Below, in pieces: positions 1 to 7,908 of a stretch of 64,000 nt of DNA (positions are counted from its first letter, which is position 1; every line of letters begins with the position of its first letter). This DNA comes from CBDCVA01 sp965222935 [NCBI: Candidatus Latescibacterota bacterium] (GTDB lineage: Bacteria; Latescibacterota; CBDCVA01): the NCBI GenBank assembly GCA_965222935.1, contig CBDCVA010000002.1:1922001-1986000 (forward strand), read 5' to 3'. The notes under the pieces were generated by a model. It was not told the DNA's origin. It did no database searches and worked only from the letters and a program-made list of their open reading frames with translations. The translations under genes were made by a program, and so were the position numbers.

Positions 1-2
1 TC

Positions 3-665
3 TCGTGCGGCATGCGCGGTGCTGACGGCGCCGTGGATAGCGTCGCCTTCGAGGCTGGCGAGGTCCGTTATACGACCCTGGGCGACGCCTGGCCCCTCGG
101 GGTCTGCGGCTCGGGCCTGCTCGACCTGATGTCGGAGGTGCTCCGGGTTGGCGTGGTGGACACGATGGGCCGCATGTTGGGTCGGGACGAACTGCCGGAT
201 TCGGCGCGGGCCTTCGCCGACCGCGTCGGGCCGGGCGATCGCGGCAACCGCTTCCGCTTCGTGGATGCCGGCGAAGGCGCGGCGCAGGGCCCCGTGCATA
301 TGACGCAAGGCGATGTGCGCGAATTGCAGATGGCCAAGGCCGCCGTGCGGACCGGGGTGGAGGTGCTGCTCCAGGCCGCTGGGATTAAGGCGGAGGACCT
401 CTCGGAGATCCTGCTTGCGGGCGCGTTCGGCACGTTTCTGCGCAGGGAAGCGGCCGTGGGCATCGGGCTGATCCCGCGCGTCCCCATCGACCGCATCACC
501 CCCGTGGGCAACGCGGCGGGCGAGGGCGCCAAGCTGGCCCTCCTCTCGCGGGCCGAACGGGAGCGCGCAGCGTCGCTTTTGGGGCTTATCCGCTACATTG
601 AGCTCTCCAACGCCGAGAATTTCAACGACATGCTCATGGAACAAGTGCTGTTTCACGGGGAGTGA
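3..665 (+). CDS. RACo-like ASKHA/ferredoxin protein, C-terminal part (5' truncated)
   Basis: The frame is open from the window edge, so the gene starts upstream and only about 220 C-terminal residues are visible. The first readable residues, SCGMRGADGAVD, match the conserved SCGMRAADGAI-type loop of COG3894/DUF4445 proteins. The end (RYIELSNAENFNDMLMEQ) also fits that family. Members combine an N-terminal 2Fe-2S ferredoxin with an ASKHA ATPase fold and reductively reactivate corrinoid proteins of methyltransferase systems. The glycine-rich stretch near LLAGAFGTFL is part of the ATPase fold. The next gene, an E1-beta, starts 102 nt downstream. The corrinoid partner, if any, would lie upstream of the window. 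Confidence 0.85.
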   Translation, partial: SCGMRGADGAVDSVAFEAGEVRYTTLGDAWPLGVCGSGLLDLMSEVLRVGVVDTMGRMLGRDELPDSARAFADRVGPGDRGNRFRFVDAGEGAAQGPVHMTQGDVRELQMAKAAVRTGVEVLLQAAGIKAEDLSEILLAGAFGTFLRREAAVGIGLIPRVPIDRITPVGNAAGEGAKLALLSRAERERAASLLGLIRYIELSNAENFNDMLMEQVLFHGE

Positions 666-767
666 GCGGCCACGATCGAGCCGGCGCCGTCCCCCGATGG
701 CTCAGCACGGAAGCTGTGGGAATCGGGGTGGAGGGGCTGACGAAACTAGATCACTTGAGGGGAACCG

Positions 768-1754
768 ATGGCTGAAGAACTGACCTACGTTCAGGCCCTC
801 AACCGGGCCTTGCACGATGAGATGGCGGCTGATCCCAGGGTCCTCGTCTTCGGCGAGGACGTGGGGATTTACGGGAACATCTTCGGGGTCACACAGGGGC
901 TTCTCGAAGCGTTTGGCGAAGACCGCGTGCGCGACACGCCGATCTCGGAGGAGACCATCGTCGGCATCGCCCTGGGCGCAGCCATCGCCGGCTACCGGCC
1001 CGTGGCCGAGATCATGTATGGTGATTTCCTGGCGCTCACGATGGATCAGATCGTCAACCAGATCGCCAAGACGCGGTATATGACCGGCGGCAAAGCCCAC
1101 GCGCCCCTGGTGATCCGCAGCACGACGGGCGCCCGGGGCTCGACCGCTGCGCAGCATTCGCAGAGCGTCGAGGGCTGGTTCATGAACATCCCGGGGATCA
1201 GGCTGGTGGTGCCCTCGGGGCCGCGGGACGCCTACGGGCTTTTGCGCGCGAGCATCCGCAGCGAGGACCCCGTCCTGTTCCTGGAGCACAAACGGCTGTA
1301 CTCGGCCATCAGGGAGGAAGTGGATTTCGAGGACGGGGAGGGCGTCATTCCCCTCGGCGTGGCGAAGATCAAGCGACAGGGGGACGACCTCACGGTCGTG
1401 GCGACCTCGCGGATGGTGCACGAGTCGCTCGATGTTGCCGGGAAGCTGGCGGGAGAGGGCATCGGCCTGGAGGTCATCGACCCCCGCACGCTCAATCCCC
1501 TGGATACCGGTGCGATCCTGACTTCGGTCGAGAAGACGGGCCGGTGCGTCGTCGTGACCGAAGGATGCGTGACCGGCGGTGTGGGGAGCGAGATCTCGTC
1601 GCGCATCATGGAGAGGGCCTTTGACTACTTGGATGCGCCCGTCATCCGGGTCGGCGCGCTCGACACGCCGGTCCCGTTCAGTCCGCCCATGGAGAATTTC
1701 GTCCTGCCCGATCCGGAGCGCATCGAAGCAGCTTGCCGAAAAGCTCTCCACTAG
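768..1754 (+). CDS. 2-oxoacid/acetoin dehydrogenase E1 beta subunit, copy 1
   Basis: Encodes 328 residues of the TPP-dependent E1-beta family (pyruvate, branched-chain 2-oxoacid or acetoin dehydrogenase). An N-terminal pyrimidine-binding transketolase fold carries VFGEDVG, ISEETIVGIALGAA and a GARGSTAAQHSQS segment. The C-terminal transketolase domain contains LEVIDPRTLNPLD. Start: ATG with GAGGGG about 6 nt upstream. No alpha subunit lies next to this copy; the nearest is at 4349. The protein is very similar along its length to the E1-beta at 5405, so the two are paralogues from a local duplication. No E2 or E3 gene is visible, so pyruvate versus acetoin cannot be decided. Confidence 0.92.
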   Translation: MAEELTYVQALNRALHDEMAADPRVLVFGEDVGIYGNIFGVTQGLLEAFGEDRVRDTPISEETIVGIALGAAIAGYRPVAEIMYGDFLALTMDQIVNQIAKTRYMTGGKAHAPLVIRSTTGARGSTAAQHSQSVEGWFMNIPGIRLVVPSGPRDAYGLLRASIRSEDPVLFLEHKRLYSAIREEVDFEDGEGVIPLGVAKIKRQGDDLTVVATSRMVHESLDVAGKLAGEGIGLEVIDPRTLNPLDTGAILTSVEKTGRCVVVTEGCVTGGVGSEISSRIMERAFDYLDAPVIRVGALDTPVPFSPPMENFVLPDPERIEAACRKALH

Positions 1755-2017
1755 GGCAGGCGACTAAAGAGACCGGGACTAGGTTCGGTCATGGACACAA
1801 AACGGCTCGAAGCGTGGCGTGCTGAACGGCGAGTGGCTGAAGTAAGCGTTGAAATGATAAGAAGCAGATGGTCTGAGGAAGTCAGTACCACGTCAACGCT
1901 CTCCAACCCGGCGCGGCCCAGCCCGTCACCGCATTCACTTTGCCAGAAGCTTATGTCCCTTGCCGCCCGCGCGATCCCTAACAGCGAAGGAATCCGGTAG
2001 ATGTGCCTCAGCACGCT

Positions 2018-2040
2018 ACGCTCCTAATCCGAGGGAGCGT
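2018..2040. terminator. Hairpin between convergent genes, possible terminator
   Basis: A perfect 7-bp inverted repeat (ACGCTCC / GGAGCGT) with a 9-nt loop is followed on the + strand by a T-rich stretch. It lies just beyond the stop of the leftward collagen-like gene and about 260 nt past the rightward E1-beta. No long T tract is present, so termination is only a suggestion. The rest of 1755-2047 holds no gene that I can support. Confidence 0.35.
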
Positions 2041-2047
2041 CTTCTGT

Positions 2048-3052
2048 TTAGTCGATGACGATTTGTACGGTAGACCCTATTGGGATAGGAGGCAATTTGG
2101 AGCCGGAGAGCGCCACGACCTCAACCCTTCCCTCCTTGAGACGGAAGTAGCTGTTGGTCTCAAAGAGGTCGGGGTCAACGTCAACCCAGGCAACCCTTTC
2201 GGACGCTTGAAAACGCATTGAAACAACAAAATAAGTACTGATGTCGAGGCTCTCGGTGCCGATCTCGTCTCGCGGCCTCTGTTCACCTTGAGCCCCCTGG
2301 TTGAAGGTGATTTCTACGGATCCCCCAAATGGGATATAAGGCGGCCTGAAGCCAGAGAGCCGCACGATCTCAAGCCTTCCCTCCTTGAGACGGAAGTAGC
2401 CGTTGGTCTCAAGGATACCGGGGTCAAAGTCAGCCCAGGCAACCCCTCTGGACTTTTGATAACGGATTGAAGCGACAGAATAAGTACGGATGCCGGTCTC
2501 GCTCTGAGACCCCTGCTCACCCTGAGGCCCCTGCTCACCCTGAGGCCCCTGCTCGCCTTGAGGCCCCTGCTCGCCCTGAGACCCCTGCTCACCCTGAGGC
2601 CCCTGCTCGCCCTGAGACCCCTGCTCACCCTGAGACCCCTGCTCGCCCTGAGACCCCTGCTCACCCTGAGACCCCTGCTCACCCTGAGACCCCTGCTCGC
2701 CCTGAGACCCCTGCTCACCCTGAGACCCCTGCTCGCCCTGAGACCCCTGCTCACCCTGAGGCCCCTGCTCGCCCTGAGACCCCTGCTCACCCTGAGACCC
2801 CTGCTCGCCCTGAGACCCCTGCTCACCCTGAGACCCCTGCTCACCCTGAGACCCCTGCTCGCCCTGAGACCCCTGCTCACCCTGAGACCCCTGCTCACCC
2901 TGAGACCCCTGCTCGCCCTGAGACCCCTGCTCGCCCTGAGACCCCTGCTCACCCTGAGACCCCTGCTCGCCCTGAGACCCTACGGGTCCGGCAGGCCCTT
3001 GACAGGCCAGCAGGAGGGAACATATGACTATCAAGGCCCGTTTTCTTACCAT
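2048..3052 (-). CDS. Collagen-like lipoprotein with duplicated C-terminal domain
   Basis: From the ATG at 3052 the protein begins [17 protein letters not shown]. This is a lipoprotein signal with lipobox LLAC and the lipidated Cys at residue 17, which is why this start is preferred to upstream codons. Next comes an uninterrupted Gly-X-Y run, mostly GSQGEQ, of about 26-27 hexapeptides. The C-terminal part has two tandem copies of an 83-residue unit with pattern TYxVxSxRxQ, VAWxDxDP, [12 protein letters not shown], separated by a decayed collagen-like linker. Role unknown. By analogy with bacterial collagen-like proteins, a lipid-anchored trimeric stalk with terminal globular heads is plausible. 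It lies 31 nt downstream of the HNH gene on the same strand. Confidence 0.8.
   Translation of the reverse strand: MVRKRALIVICSLLLACQGPAGPVGSQGEQGSQGEQGSQGEQGSQGEQGSQGEQGSQGEQGSQGEQGSQGEQGSQGEQGSQGEQGSQGEQGSQGEQGPQGEQGSQGEQGSQGEQGSQGEQGSQGEQGSQGEQGSQGEQGSQGEQGSQGEQGPQGEQGSQGEQGPQGEQGPQGEQGPQGEQGSQSETGIRTYSVASIRYQKSRGVAWADFDPGILETNGYFRLKEGRLEIVRLSGFRPPYIPFGGSVEITFNQGAQGEQRPRDEIGTESLDISTYFVVSMRFQASERVAWVDVDPDLFETNSYFRLKEGRVEVVALSGSKLPPIPIGSTVQIVID
2496..2990 (-). repeat. 18-bp tandem repeat encoding GSQGEQ
   Basis: In-frame 18-bp units encode Gly-Ser/Pro-Gln-Gly-Glu-Gln. Units largely alternate between two synonymous versions (cacc versus cgcc on the + strand), giving a partial 36-bp super-period. 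This suggests expansion by copying of dimers. The array opens false reading frames on the + strand. Confidence 0.95.
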
Positions 3053-3083
3053 CTTTGCGCTGCTCACCTCGCGCCCTTCTCTG

Positions 3084-3764
3084 TTAAATGATGGAGTCAC
3101 TTTTCTGCTGGTTACAGTCTCTGCACAGGATCTGGATGTTGTCTATCGCGTTCCCGCCCCCCTTCGCGACGGGGATGATGTGGTCGAACTCTAACTCCTC
3201 CTGTGCTCCGCACTGAACACAGCGACCCTCGTCACGTTTCCACACGAATGCCCGCACCTCGTCGGGGATGCGGTTGCGGCGTGTTTCGGTGGGGTCTTCT
3301 TCGCGGGCGCGGACTTTTTGTAGGCGGTTGAATTTTGACACCTGCCGTCTCCTCTGGTCCCACACAAGAAGTTCCACGGCTTCGGCAGTCAAGATGCTCT
3401 CGGCCCAGAGCAGTTCACCACTCATCCACCATCGCATACGGCTCCTCTCCTCCTTATCGAGCCGGTTGATTGCGTCCCAGAACGGTTCACCACCCGCCCA
3501 CCATAGCACACGTCCGCGATTGCTCACGATCCGAACAACAGTGGATGTTTTACTCTGTTCTTCGATTCTCTGGAACTCGTCATCGGAGAAGGTGAAGTAT
3601 CTTGTTCTCGTGACGTAGACTCTCCACTTCTTGAAGATCCAGCCGTTTTCCTCGACTCTCCAATCATTAACCCTTTTCAAGCTCATGCCGAACTCCGTAC
3701 TGTCGAGGGTCCCGTTGGTTGATGATGAGGCGCTCTTGGCGCGCCCCTGGCGGGAACGGCCCAC
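3084..3764 (-). CDS. HNH endonuclease-domain protein
   Basis: Encodes 226 residues. The C-terminal 60 carry a zinc-stabilised HNH (beta-beta-alpha metal) fold: CVQCG, then FDHIIPVAKGG, then a conserved Asn and CRDCNQQK. The RNRIPDEVRAFVWKRD stretch is the usual lead-in to this fold. The N-terminal 150 residues are rich in Trp and Arg and match nothing I recognise. A start at residue 27 (MSLKRV, 3686) is equally possible. The gene is visibly less GC-rich than its neighbours and sits with the collagen-like gene between two E1-beta paralogues, consistent with acquisition by transfer. HNH domains occur in restriction, mobile-element and repair proteins, so function is open. Confidence 0.8.
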   Translation of the reverse strand: MGRSRQGRAKSASSSTNGTLDSTEFGMSLKRVNDWRVEENGWIFKKWRVYVTRTRYFTFSDDEFQRIEEQSKTSTVVRIVSNRGRVLWWAGGEPFWDAINRLDKEERSRMRWWMSGELLWAESILTAEAVELLVWDQRRRQVSKFNRLQKVRAREEDPTETRRNRIPDEVRAFVWKRDEGRCVQCGAQEELEFDHIIPVAKGGGNAIDNIQILCRDCNQQKSDSII

Positions 3765-3779
3765 GCGCGATTGACACGC

Positions 3780-3808
3780 AGCTTAGGGTGGAATTACACT
3801 ACTGTCAA
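3780..3808 (-). promoter_or_regulatory. Putative sigma70-type promoter for the HNH gene
   Basis: Reading leftward there is a perfect TTGACA -35 box (3803-3808), a 17-nt spacer and a weaker TAAGCT -10 box (3780-3785), just upstream of the HNH gene. The weak -10 keeps confidence low. Confidence 0.35.
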
Positions 3809-4071
3809 GGGCGTTTGCAGAACTACCCCATACGCCCTGCGCTGCACCGGATGATCGCCTGAAGTCGCCCCCCCCACCGTGGGACGACGGCGGAACGGAA
3901 GCCCCCCTTCCTTGACGCCTGATGGACCTCATCGCCGCTCCTCCTGAGTGCGTCCTTGCCGCTTTCACCCGTCAGGTGCCCCCAATCTGATACCCCGTAG
4001 CTGCTGATCTTCCCGTTTTGGTACGTTAAACGCACCATTTCACGACAGTCCCCTACTTTGATATGGCCCTT
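3809..4071. other. Intergenic stretch without a supported gene
   Basis: A 71-codon frame is open on the minus strand (3823-4038), but it has no convincing ribosome binding site and no recognisable family. It could be a decayed fragment. Nothing else is evident here. Confidence 0.4.
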
Positions 4072-4175
4072 GCTCTTACTCCTCTCCCCGCATACGGGGG
4101 GGTCTTGAGGCGCGTGGCCTCGTCCTCCGATCTTGCTCCCCTCCCTGCATGCGGGGAGGGGCCGGGGGTGGGGTT
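4072..4175 (-). repeat. Dispersed GC-rich palindromic repeat, copy 1
   Basis: On the minus strand it reads an AACCCCACCCCCG lead, a palindrome of the form CCCTCCCCGCATGCAGGGAGGG, a conserved middle (AAGATCGGAGGACGAGGCC, then CCTCAAGACCCCCC) and a second stem. The same element occurs at 19640-19800 and in shortened form at 19905-19950. It is therefore an intergenic repeat family rather than a one-off hairpin. Confidence 0.75.
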
Positions 4176-4283
4176 AGTGTCACTTTTCCAGCACTGACTT
4201 CCACCCCGGTAATGACGATCTTCCCACTCGCGATGGACGAGAGCAACTGCCGATGACACGGACGAACTGGCCCACTTGGGCCC

Positions 4284-4312
4284 TTGACAAGCCTTGTGAC
4301 GCTGGGTATCCT
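4284..4312 (+). promoter_or_regulatory. Strong sigma70-type promoter for the E1 alpha-beta operon
   Basis: TTGACA (4284-4289), a 17-nt spacer and TATCCT (4307-4312) lie 36 nt upstream of the E1-alpha ATG. The expected transcript leader is about 30 nt. Confidence 0.7.
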
Positions 4313-4348
4313 TAACCTTTACTGAGCAACCCACTGTGGAGACAAAGG

Positions 4349-5398
4349 ATGGCTGAGACGGTTTCAAGGGCAAAGCCGGCTTCTTCCCGCAGCAGGCGGA
4401 AACGGACCGCCCCCCCGCGCGGGAAGATGCTGGAGATGTACCGGAGCATGCTCCGGATTCGCGCTTTCGAGGGGAAGGTCCTGGAGGTTTATCGGGCGGG
4501 GCAGATGCCGGGTCTGGCGCACCTCTACATCGGTGAGGAGGGGACGGCTGTCGGGATCTGCGGAGCCCTCAATTCCGACGACTACATCTTCAGCACGCAC
4601 CGGGGTCACGGCCACTGTGTGGCCAAGGGCGCCGACATGCGGGGCATGATGGCCGAGATCATGGGCCGCCGAGACGGTTATAACAAGGGCAAGGGCGGCT
4701 CCATGCACATCACGAACCTGGATTTCGGGATGGGCGGCGCCAATGGCATCGTTGGCGGCTACATCCCCGCCGCTGCCGGGGCGGCTTGGGTGTGCCGGCT
4801 CCGTGGCCGGGGGCAGGTCGTGGTATGCTTCTTCGGCGACGGCGCCGCCAACATCGGCACTTTCCACGAAGGCATCAACATGGCGTCCGTGTGGCGCCTG
4901 CCGGTGATCTATGTCTGCGAGGATAACCAGTACGCCATCAGCGTGGACAAGACCCTCGCGCGCAACGTCGAGGACGTAGGGATGCGTGCGTCCTCCTACG
5001 GCATCCCGGGCGAGACGATCGACGGCAACGACGTGCTCGTCGTCTACGATGCGGCCCTCCGCGCGGTGGAACGGGCCCGCAAGGGCGAAGGGCCGACCCT
5101 GATCGACTGCAAGACCTACCGCTTCGAAGGCCATCACGTGGCGGATGAACAGTTCAAGTACCGCACGCGCGAGGAGATTAACGAGTGGCGCACCAAGCGC
5201 GACCCGATCCAGCGTTTGCAGGCCGTGCTGTTCGATAAGGGCTATCTGTCCGAGGCCGAGGACAAGCAGTTGCACGATGAGATTCATGCGGAGGCGGAAG
5301 ACGCCGGCGAATACGGCCATAACTCGCCCTGGCCCGAGCCCGAGGATGCGCTCGACCATGTCTACGCTGATGACGACGCCAACGTCGTCGGGGCCTAG
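4349..5398 (+). CDS. 2-oxoacid/acetoin dehydrogenase E1 alpha subunit
   Basis: Encodes 349 residues of the TPP-dependent E1-alpha family. The TPP/Mg motif begins GDGAANIG at residues 163-170 and ends with the conserved Asn (EDNQYAIS, N193). The FSTHRGHGHCVAKG loop (about 81-94) carries the active-site histidines. Residues 1-25 are basic and low-complexity and precede the conserved start of the fold. GGAG lies 7 nt before the ATG. The E1-beta at 5405 follows after 6 nt, so the two form an alpha2-beta2 decarboxylating E1. Without E2 the substrate is undetermined. The Aco-type alpha is close in length. Confidence 0.93.
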   Translation: MAETVSRAKPASSRSRRKRTAPPRGKMLEMYRSMLRIRAFEGKVLEVYRAGQMPGLAHLYIGEEGTAVGICGALNSDDYIFSTHRGHGHCVAKGADMRGMMAEIMGRRDGYNKGKGGSMHITNLDFGMGGANGIVGGYIPAAAGAAWVCRLRGRGQVVVCFFGDGAANIGTFHEGINMASVWRLPVIYVCEDNQYAISVDKTLARNVEDVGMRASSYGIPGETIDGNDVLVVYDAALRAVERARKGEGPTLIDCKTYRFEGHHVADEQFKYRTREEINEWRTKRDPIQRLQAVLFDKGYLSEAEDKQLHDEIHAEAEDAGEYGHNSPWPEPEDALDHVYADDDANVVGA

Positions 5399-5404
5399 GA
5401 ACCC

Positions 5405-6385
5405 ATGGCCGAACTGACCTACGTCGAGGCCATCAACAAGGCGCTCCACGACGAGATGGCTGCCGACCCCACCGTCCTCGTGTTCGGCGAGGACGTGGCG
5501 CGCTACGGCAACATTTTTGGCGTGACGCGAGGCCTTCTGGAGGCGTTCGGACCCGATCGGGTACGCGACACACCGATCTCGGAGGAGACCATCGTCGGGG
5601 TGGCGTTGGGTGCGGCCATCGCCGGGTATCGGCCCGTAGCCGAGATCATGTTCGGCGATTTTCTGGCGCTGGCGATGGATCAGATCGTCAATCAGATCGC
5701 CAAGACACGCTATATGACCGGAGGCAAGGCTAAGGCGCCCCTGGTGGTCCGAGCCGCCAACGGCGCTCGCGGCTCGACGGCCGCTCAGCACTCCCAGAGC
5801 GTCGAGGACTGGTTTATGAACGTGCCGGGCATCCGCCTGGTGGTCCCGTCGGGCGCTCGCGATGCTTACGGGCTTCTGTGCGCGAGCATTCGATGCGAGG
5901 ATCCCGTCCTGTTCCTCGAGCATAAGCGCCTCTACACGATGGTCAAGGAGGAGGTGCCAGAGGATGGCGATGGCGCGATCCCTCTCGGCACAGCGGATGT
6001 GAAACGGGCGGGGAGCGACGTCACGGTGGTGGCGACGGCCCGGATGCTGCACGAATCGCTCGGAGTCGCCGAAAAGCTGGCGGGCGAGGGCACGAGCCTG
6101 GAGGTCATCGACCCCCGCACGCTCAACCCGCTGGATACCGGGACGATCCTGGCGTCAGTCGAGAAGACGGGACGGTGCGTCGTCGCCACCGAAGGGTGCG
6201 TGACCGGCGGTGTAGGCGGCGAGATCTCATCGCGCATCATGGAGGGAGCCTTCGACTACCTCGATGCGCCCGTGCTGCGGGTCGGCTCGTACGACACGCC
6301 CATCCCGTTCAGTCCGCCCCTCGAAAATTTCGTGCTGCCCGACGCCGACCGTATCGAGGTGGCGTGCAGGGAGGTTCTGGCTTAG
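5405..6385 (+). CDS. 2-oxoacid/acetoin dehydrogenase E1 beta subunit, copy 2
   Basis: Encodes 326 residues and is the beta partner of the E1-alpha just upstream. Key segments are VFGEDVARYGNIFGVT, ISEETIVGVALGAAIAGYRP, a GARGSTAAQHSQS segment and the C-terminal LEVIDPRTLNPLD. It is very similar to the E1-beta at 768 and differs mainly by scattered substitutions and a 2-residue deletion near residue 182. Conservation of all catalytic-region segments in both copies argues that both are functional. Confidence 0.93.
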   Translation: MAELTYVEAINKALHDEMAADPTVLVFGEDVARYGNIFGVTRGLLEAFGPDRVRDTPISEETIVGVALGAAIAGYRPVAEIMFGDFLALAMDQIVNQIAKTRYMTGGKAKAPLVVRAANGARGSTAAQHSQSVEDWFMNVPGIRLVVPSGARDAYGLLCASIRCEDPVLFLEHKRLYTMVKEEVPEDGDGAIPLGTADVKRAGSDVTVVATARMLHESLGVAEKLAGEGTSLEVIDPRTLNPLDTGTILASVEKTGRCVVATEGCVTGGVGGEISSRIMEGAFDYLDAPVLRVGSYDTPIPFSPPLENFVLPDADRIEVACREVLA

Positions 6386-6484
6386 GGTTACTGCACCGAG
6401 GCCGCATGCCGCGGAGTTCTTGGCGACGAGGCGTCACGGTGGGAAAACGATTTGTTCATGTCGAAAACAGGGGGTGCAGGTACT

Positions 6485-7741
6485 GTGAAAAATAAGGGAC
6501 ACAAACGAATCTTCAACCTCGGCATCGCAATCCTGTTGTTCGCCTCGCAATCGGTTGCTCTCGCGGAAGACAAGAAAAGTCCGATTAAAATTGGGGGTGC
6601 CATGCGGGTGAACTGGGTCTATGGTAGTTATGGCACTGCTGAAAGCCCTCACCGCCGGGGCGAAAAGATCGGAGATGTTGACCTGGAGATTTTCCGCCTG
6701 AATGCCGATCTCAACCATCGCAATGTCATCGGTAGGGTCGAATACCGGTGGTACGACGGCTATAGCATGATACATACAGCGTCGTTGGGGTATGATTTCG
6801 GTGATTCAGGCACGCTCAAGGCGGGGATTATGCGGGTTCCTTTCGGTCCCGGTCCTTATGGTGTATCAAGTAGCTGGTTCTTCGATCAGCACTTTTATGT
6901 CGGGCTCTCCGACGACATGGATCTGGGAATCGGATGGAGTGACACCCTCGGCAAACTGGCCCTTGACGTGGGCTACTATCTCGGGAGCGAATTCCAGACC
7001 GATGGAAGTAGCGTTGCCAGTTCGCGGTACAGCTATGACGTTGTCAGATGGGGATTCAAAGCCGATAAGGAGGGAAACGTATCGGGTGCGGATGAAAACG
7101 GGTTTGAAGAACAACACCAGTTTAACCTGCGTGCCATCTATGCGGTTGAGGACGTCGCGGATGTGGGCGTGTCGCTTCAATACGGGTTGCTGAAGGCGGT
7201 GGACGCGGATGATGCCGGCCTGGATGTGGATGATGACGGCGCGAACCACTACGCCCTTTCCGCGCACATGAAGAACGCGTTCCAGGATTTCACGCTCTTT
7301 TCACAGTTTTCTTACTATGCGTATAGCATTGCTGACGAGACCCCTTGGGGCACCGGCGACCTGATTCCAATGGGGGCTTACGATTTCGCCTGGCCGGTGG
7401 CGTCCGAGGGATTTTTACCCGCGCTGTCCTTGCGCTACGGCGGTATCAATACGTCAGGTGTCTCATGGCTCGATAGCGTCACGCCTTATGTTGAAGCGAG
7501 CACGATCCTGAAAACGGTCGATGACTTCAACAACAGTACTCTGGCGACGCTTGGGGCTAGCTCGACGATCTTCAGTGACCTGTATGTGTATAGCGAGGTG
7601 GGACTTTCCAACGGAAACTTCTTTGTCGGCAACGACGGAGATGTCTACGATAACATCTACGCGGGAGTCGGTGACTTTGGCGCCAACGGAAATGACACGT
7701 GGAATTGGCGCGTTAATTTTAACTTCGGGTACTATTTCTAA
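6485..7741 (+). CDS. Porin-like outer-membrane beta-barrel protein
   Basis: The GTG at 6485 gives MKNKGHKRIFNLGIAILLF..SVALAEDKK, a clear Sec signal peptide cleaved after ALA. The preceding bases GGGGGTGCAGG act as ribosome binding site, so this start is preferred to upstream TTG (6452) or ATG (6458). The mature part has alternating aromatic/hydrophobic strands (for example IGRVEYRWYDGYSMIHTASLGYDF) and ends NFNFGYYF. A terminal Phe is the usual BAM signal of outer-membrane barrels. The layout is like phosphate-selective or trimeric porins but no subfamily is certain. It is somewhat AT-richer than the flanking enzymes and starts 99 nt after the E1-beta. Confidence 0.75.
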   Translation: MKNKGHKRIFNLGIAILLFASQSVALAEDKKSPIKIGGAMRVNWVYGSYGTAESPHRRGEKIGDVDLEIFRLNADLNHRNVIGRVEYRWYDGYSMIHTASLGYDFGDSGTLKAGIMRVPFGPGPYGVSSSWFFDQHFYVGLSDDMDLGIGWSDTLGKLALDVGYYLGSEFQTDGSSVASSRYSYDVVRWGFKADKEGNVSGADENGFEEQHQFNLRAIYAVEDVADVGVSLQYGLLKAVDADDAGLDVDDDGANHYALSAHMKNAFQDFTLFSQFSYYAYSIADETPWGTGDLIPMGAYDFAWPVASEGFLPALSLRYGGINTSGVSWLDSVTPYVEASTILKTVDDFNNSTLATLGASSTIFSDLYVYSEVGLSNGNFFVGNDGDVYDNIYAGVGDFGANGNDTWNWRVNFNFGYYF

Positions 7742-7908
7742 GGCAACCGGTTTCCCGTTCGCCATCGTTCTGTTGGGAATGGCGGTCTGTGGTCTGGATG
7801 GGGCTTCGTGACGAATGACGTGAATCGCGGTGATTCGCTGCGAGGGCATCGCGGCAGGATGGCAGCGGGTGGTCGCGGTGTGCAACGGTTAAGGGACTAC
7901 GCTGGAAT

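Noticed and set aside
2496-2990. CRISPR-like periodic array
   Set aside because: Units are contiguous 18-mers without spacers and encode Gly-X-Y triplets in frame.
2467-3091. Long + strand frames rich in [11 protein letters not shown] or RPLLTL repeats
   Set aside because: They are shadows of the collagen-like 18-bp repeat on the minus strand, which has the lipoprotein signal and the sensible protein.
3084-3764. HNH protein as a homing endonuclease of an intron or intein
   Set aside because: No intron or intein boundaries or split host gene is visible around it; left as a generic HNH nuclease.
4364-6052. 562-codon minus-strand frame
   Set aside because: It lies opposite the conserved E1-alpha and E1-beta genes; GC-rich third positions keep the antisense frame open. 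No family similarity.
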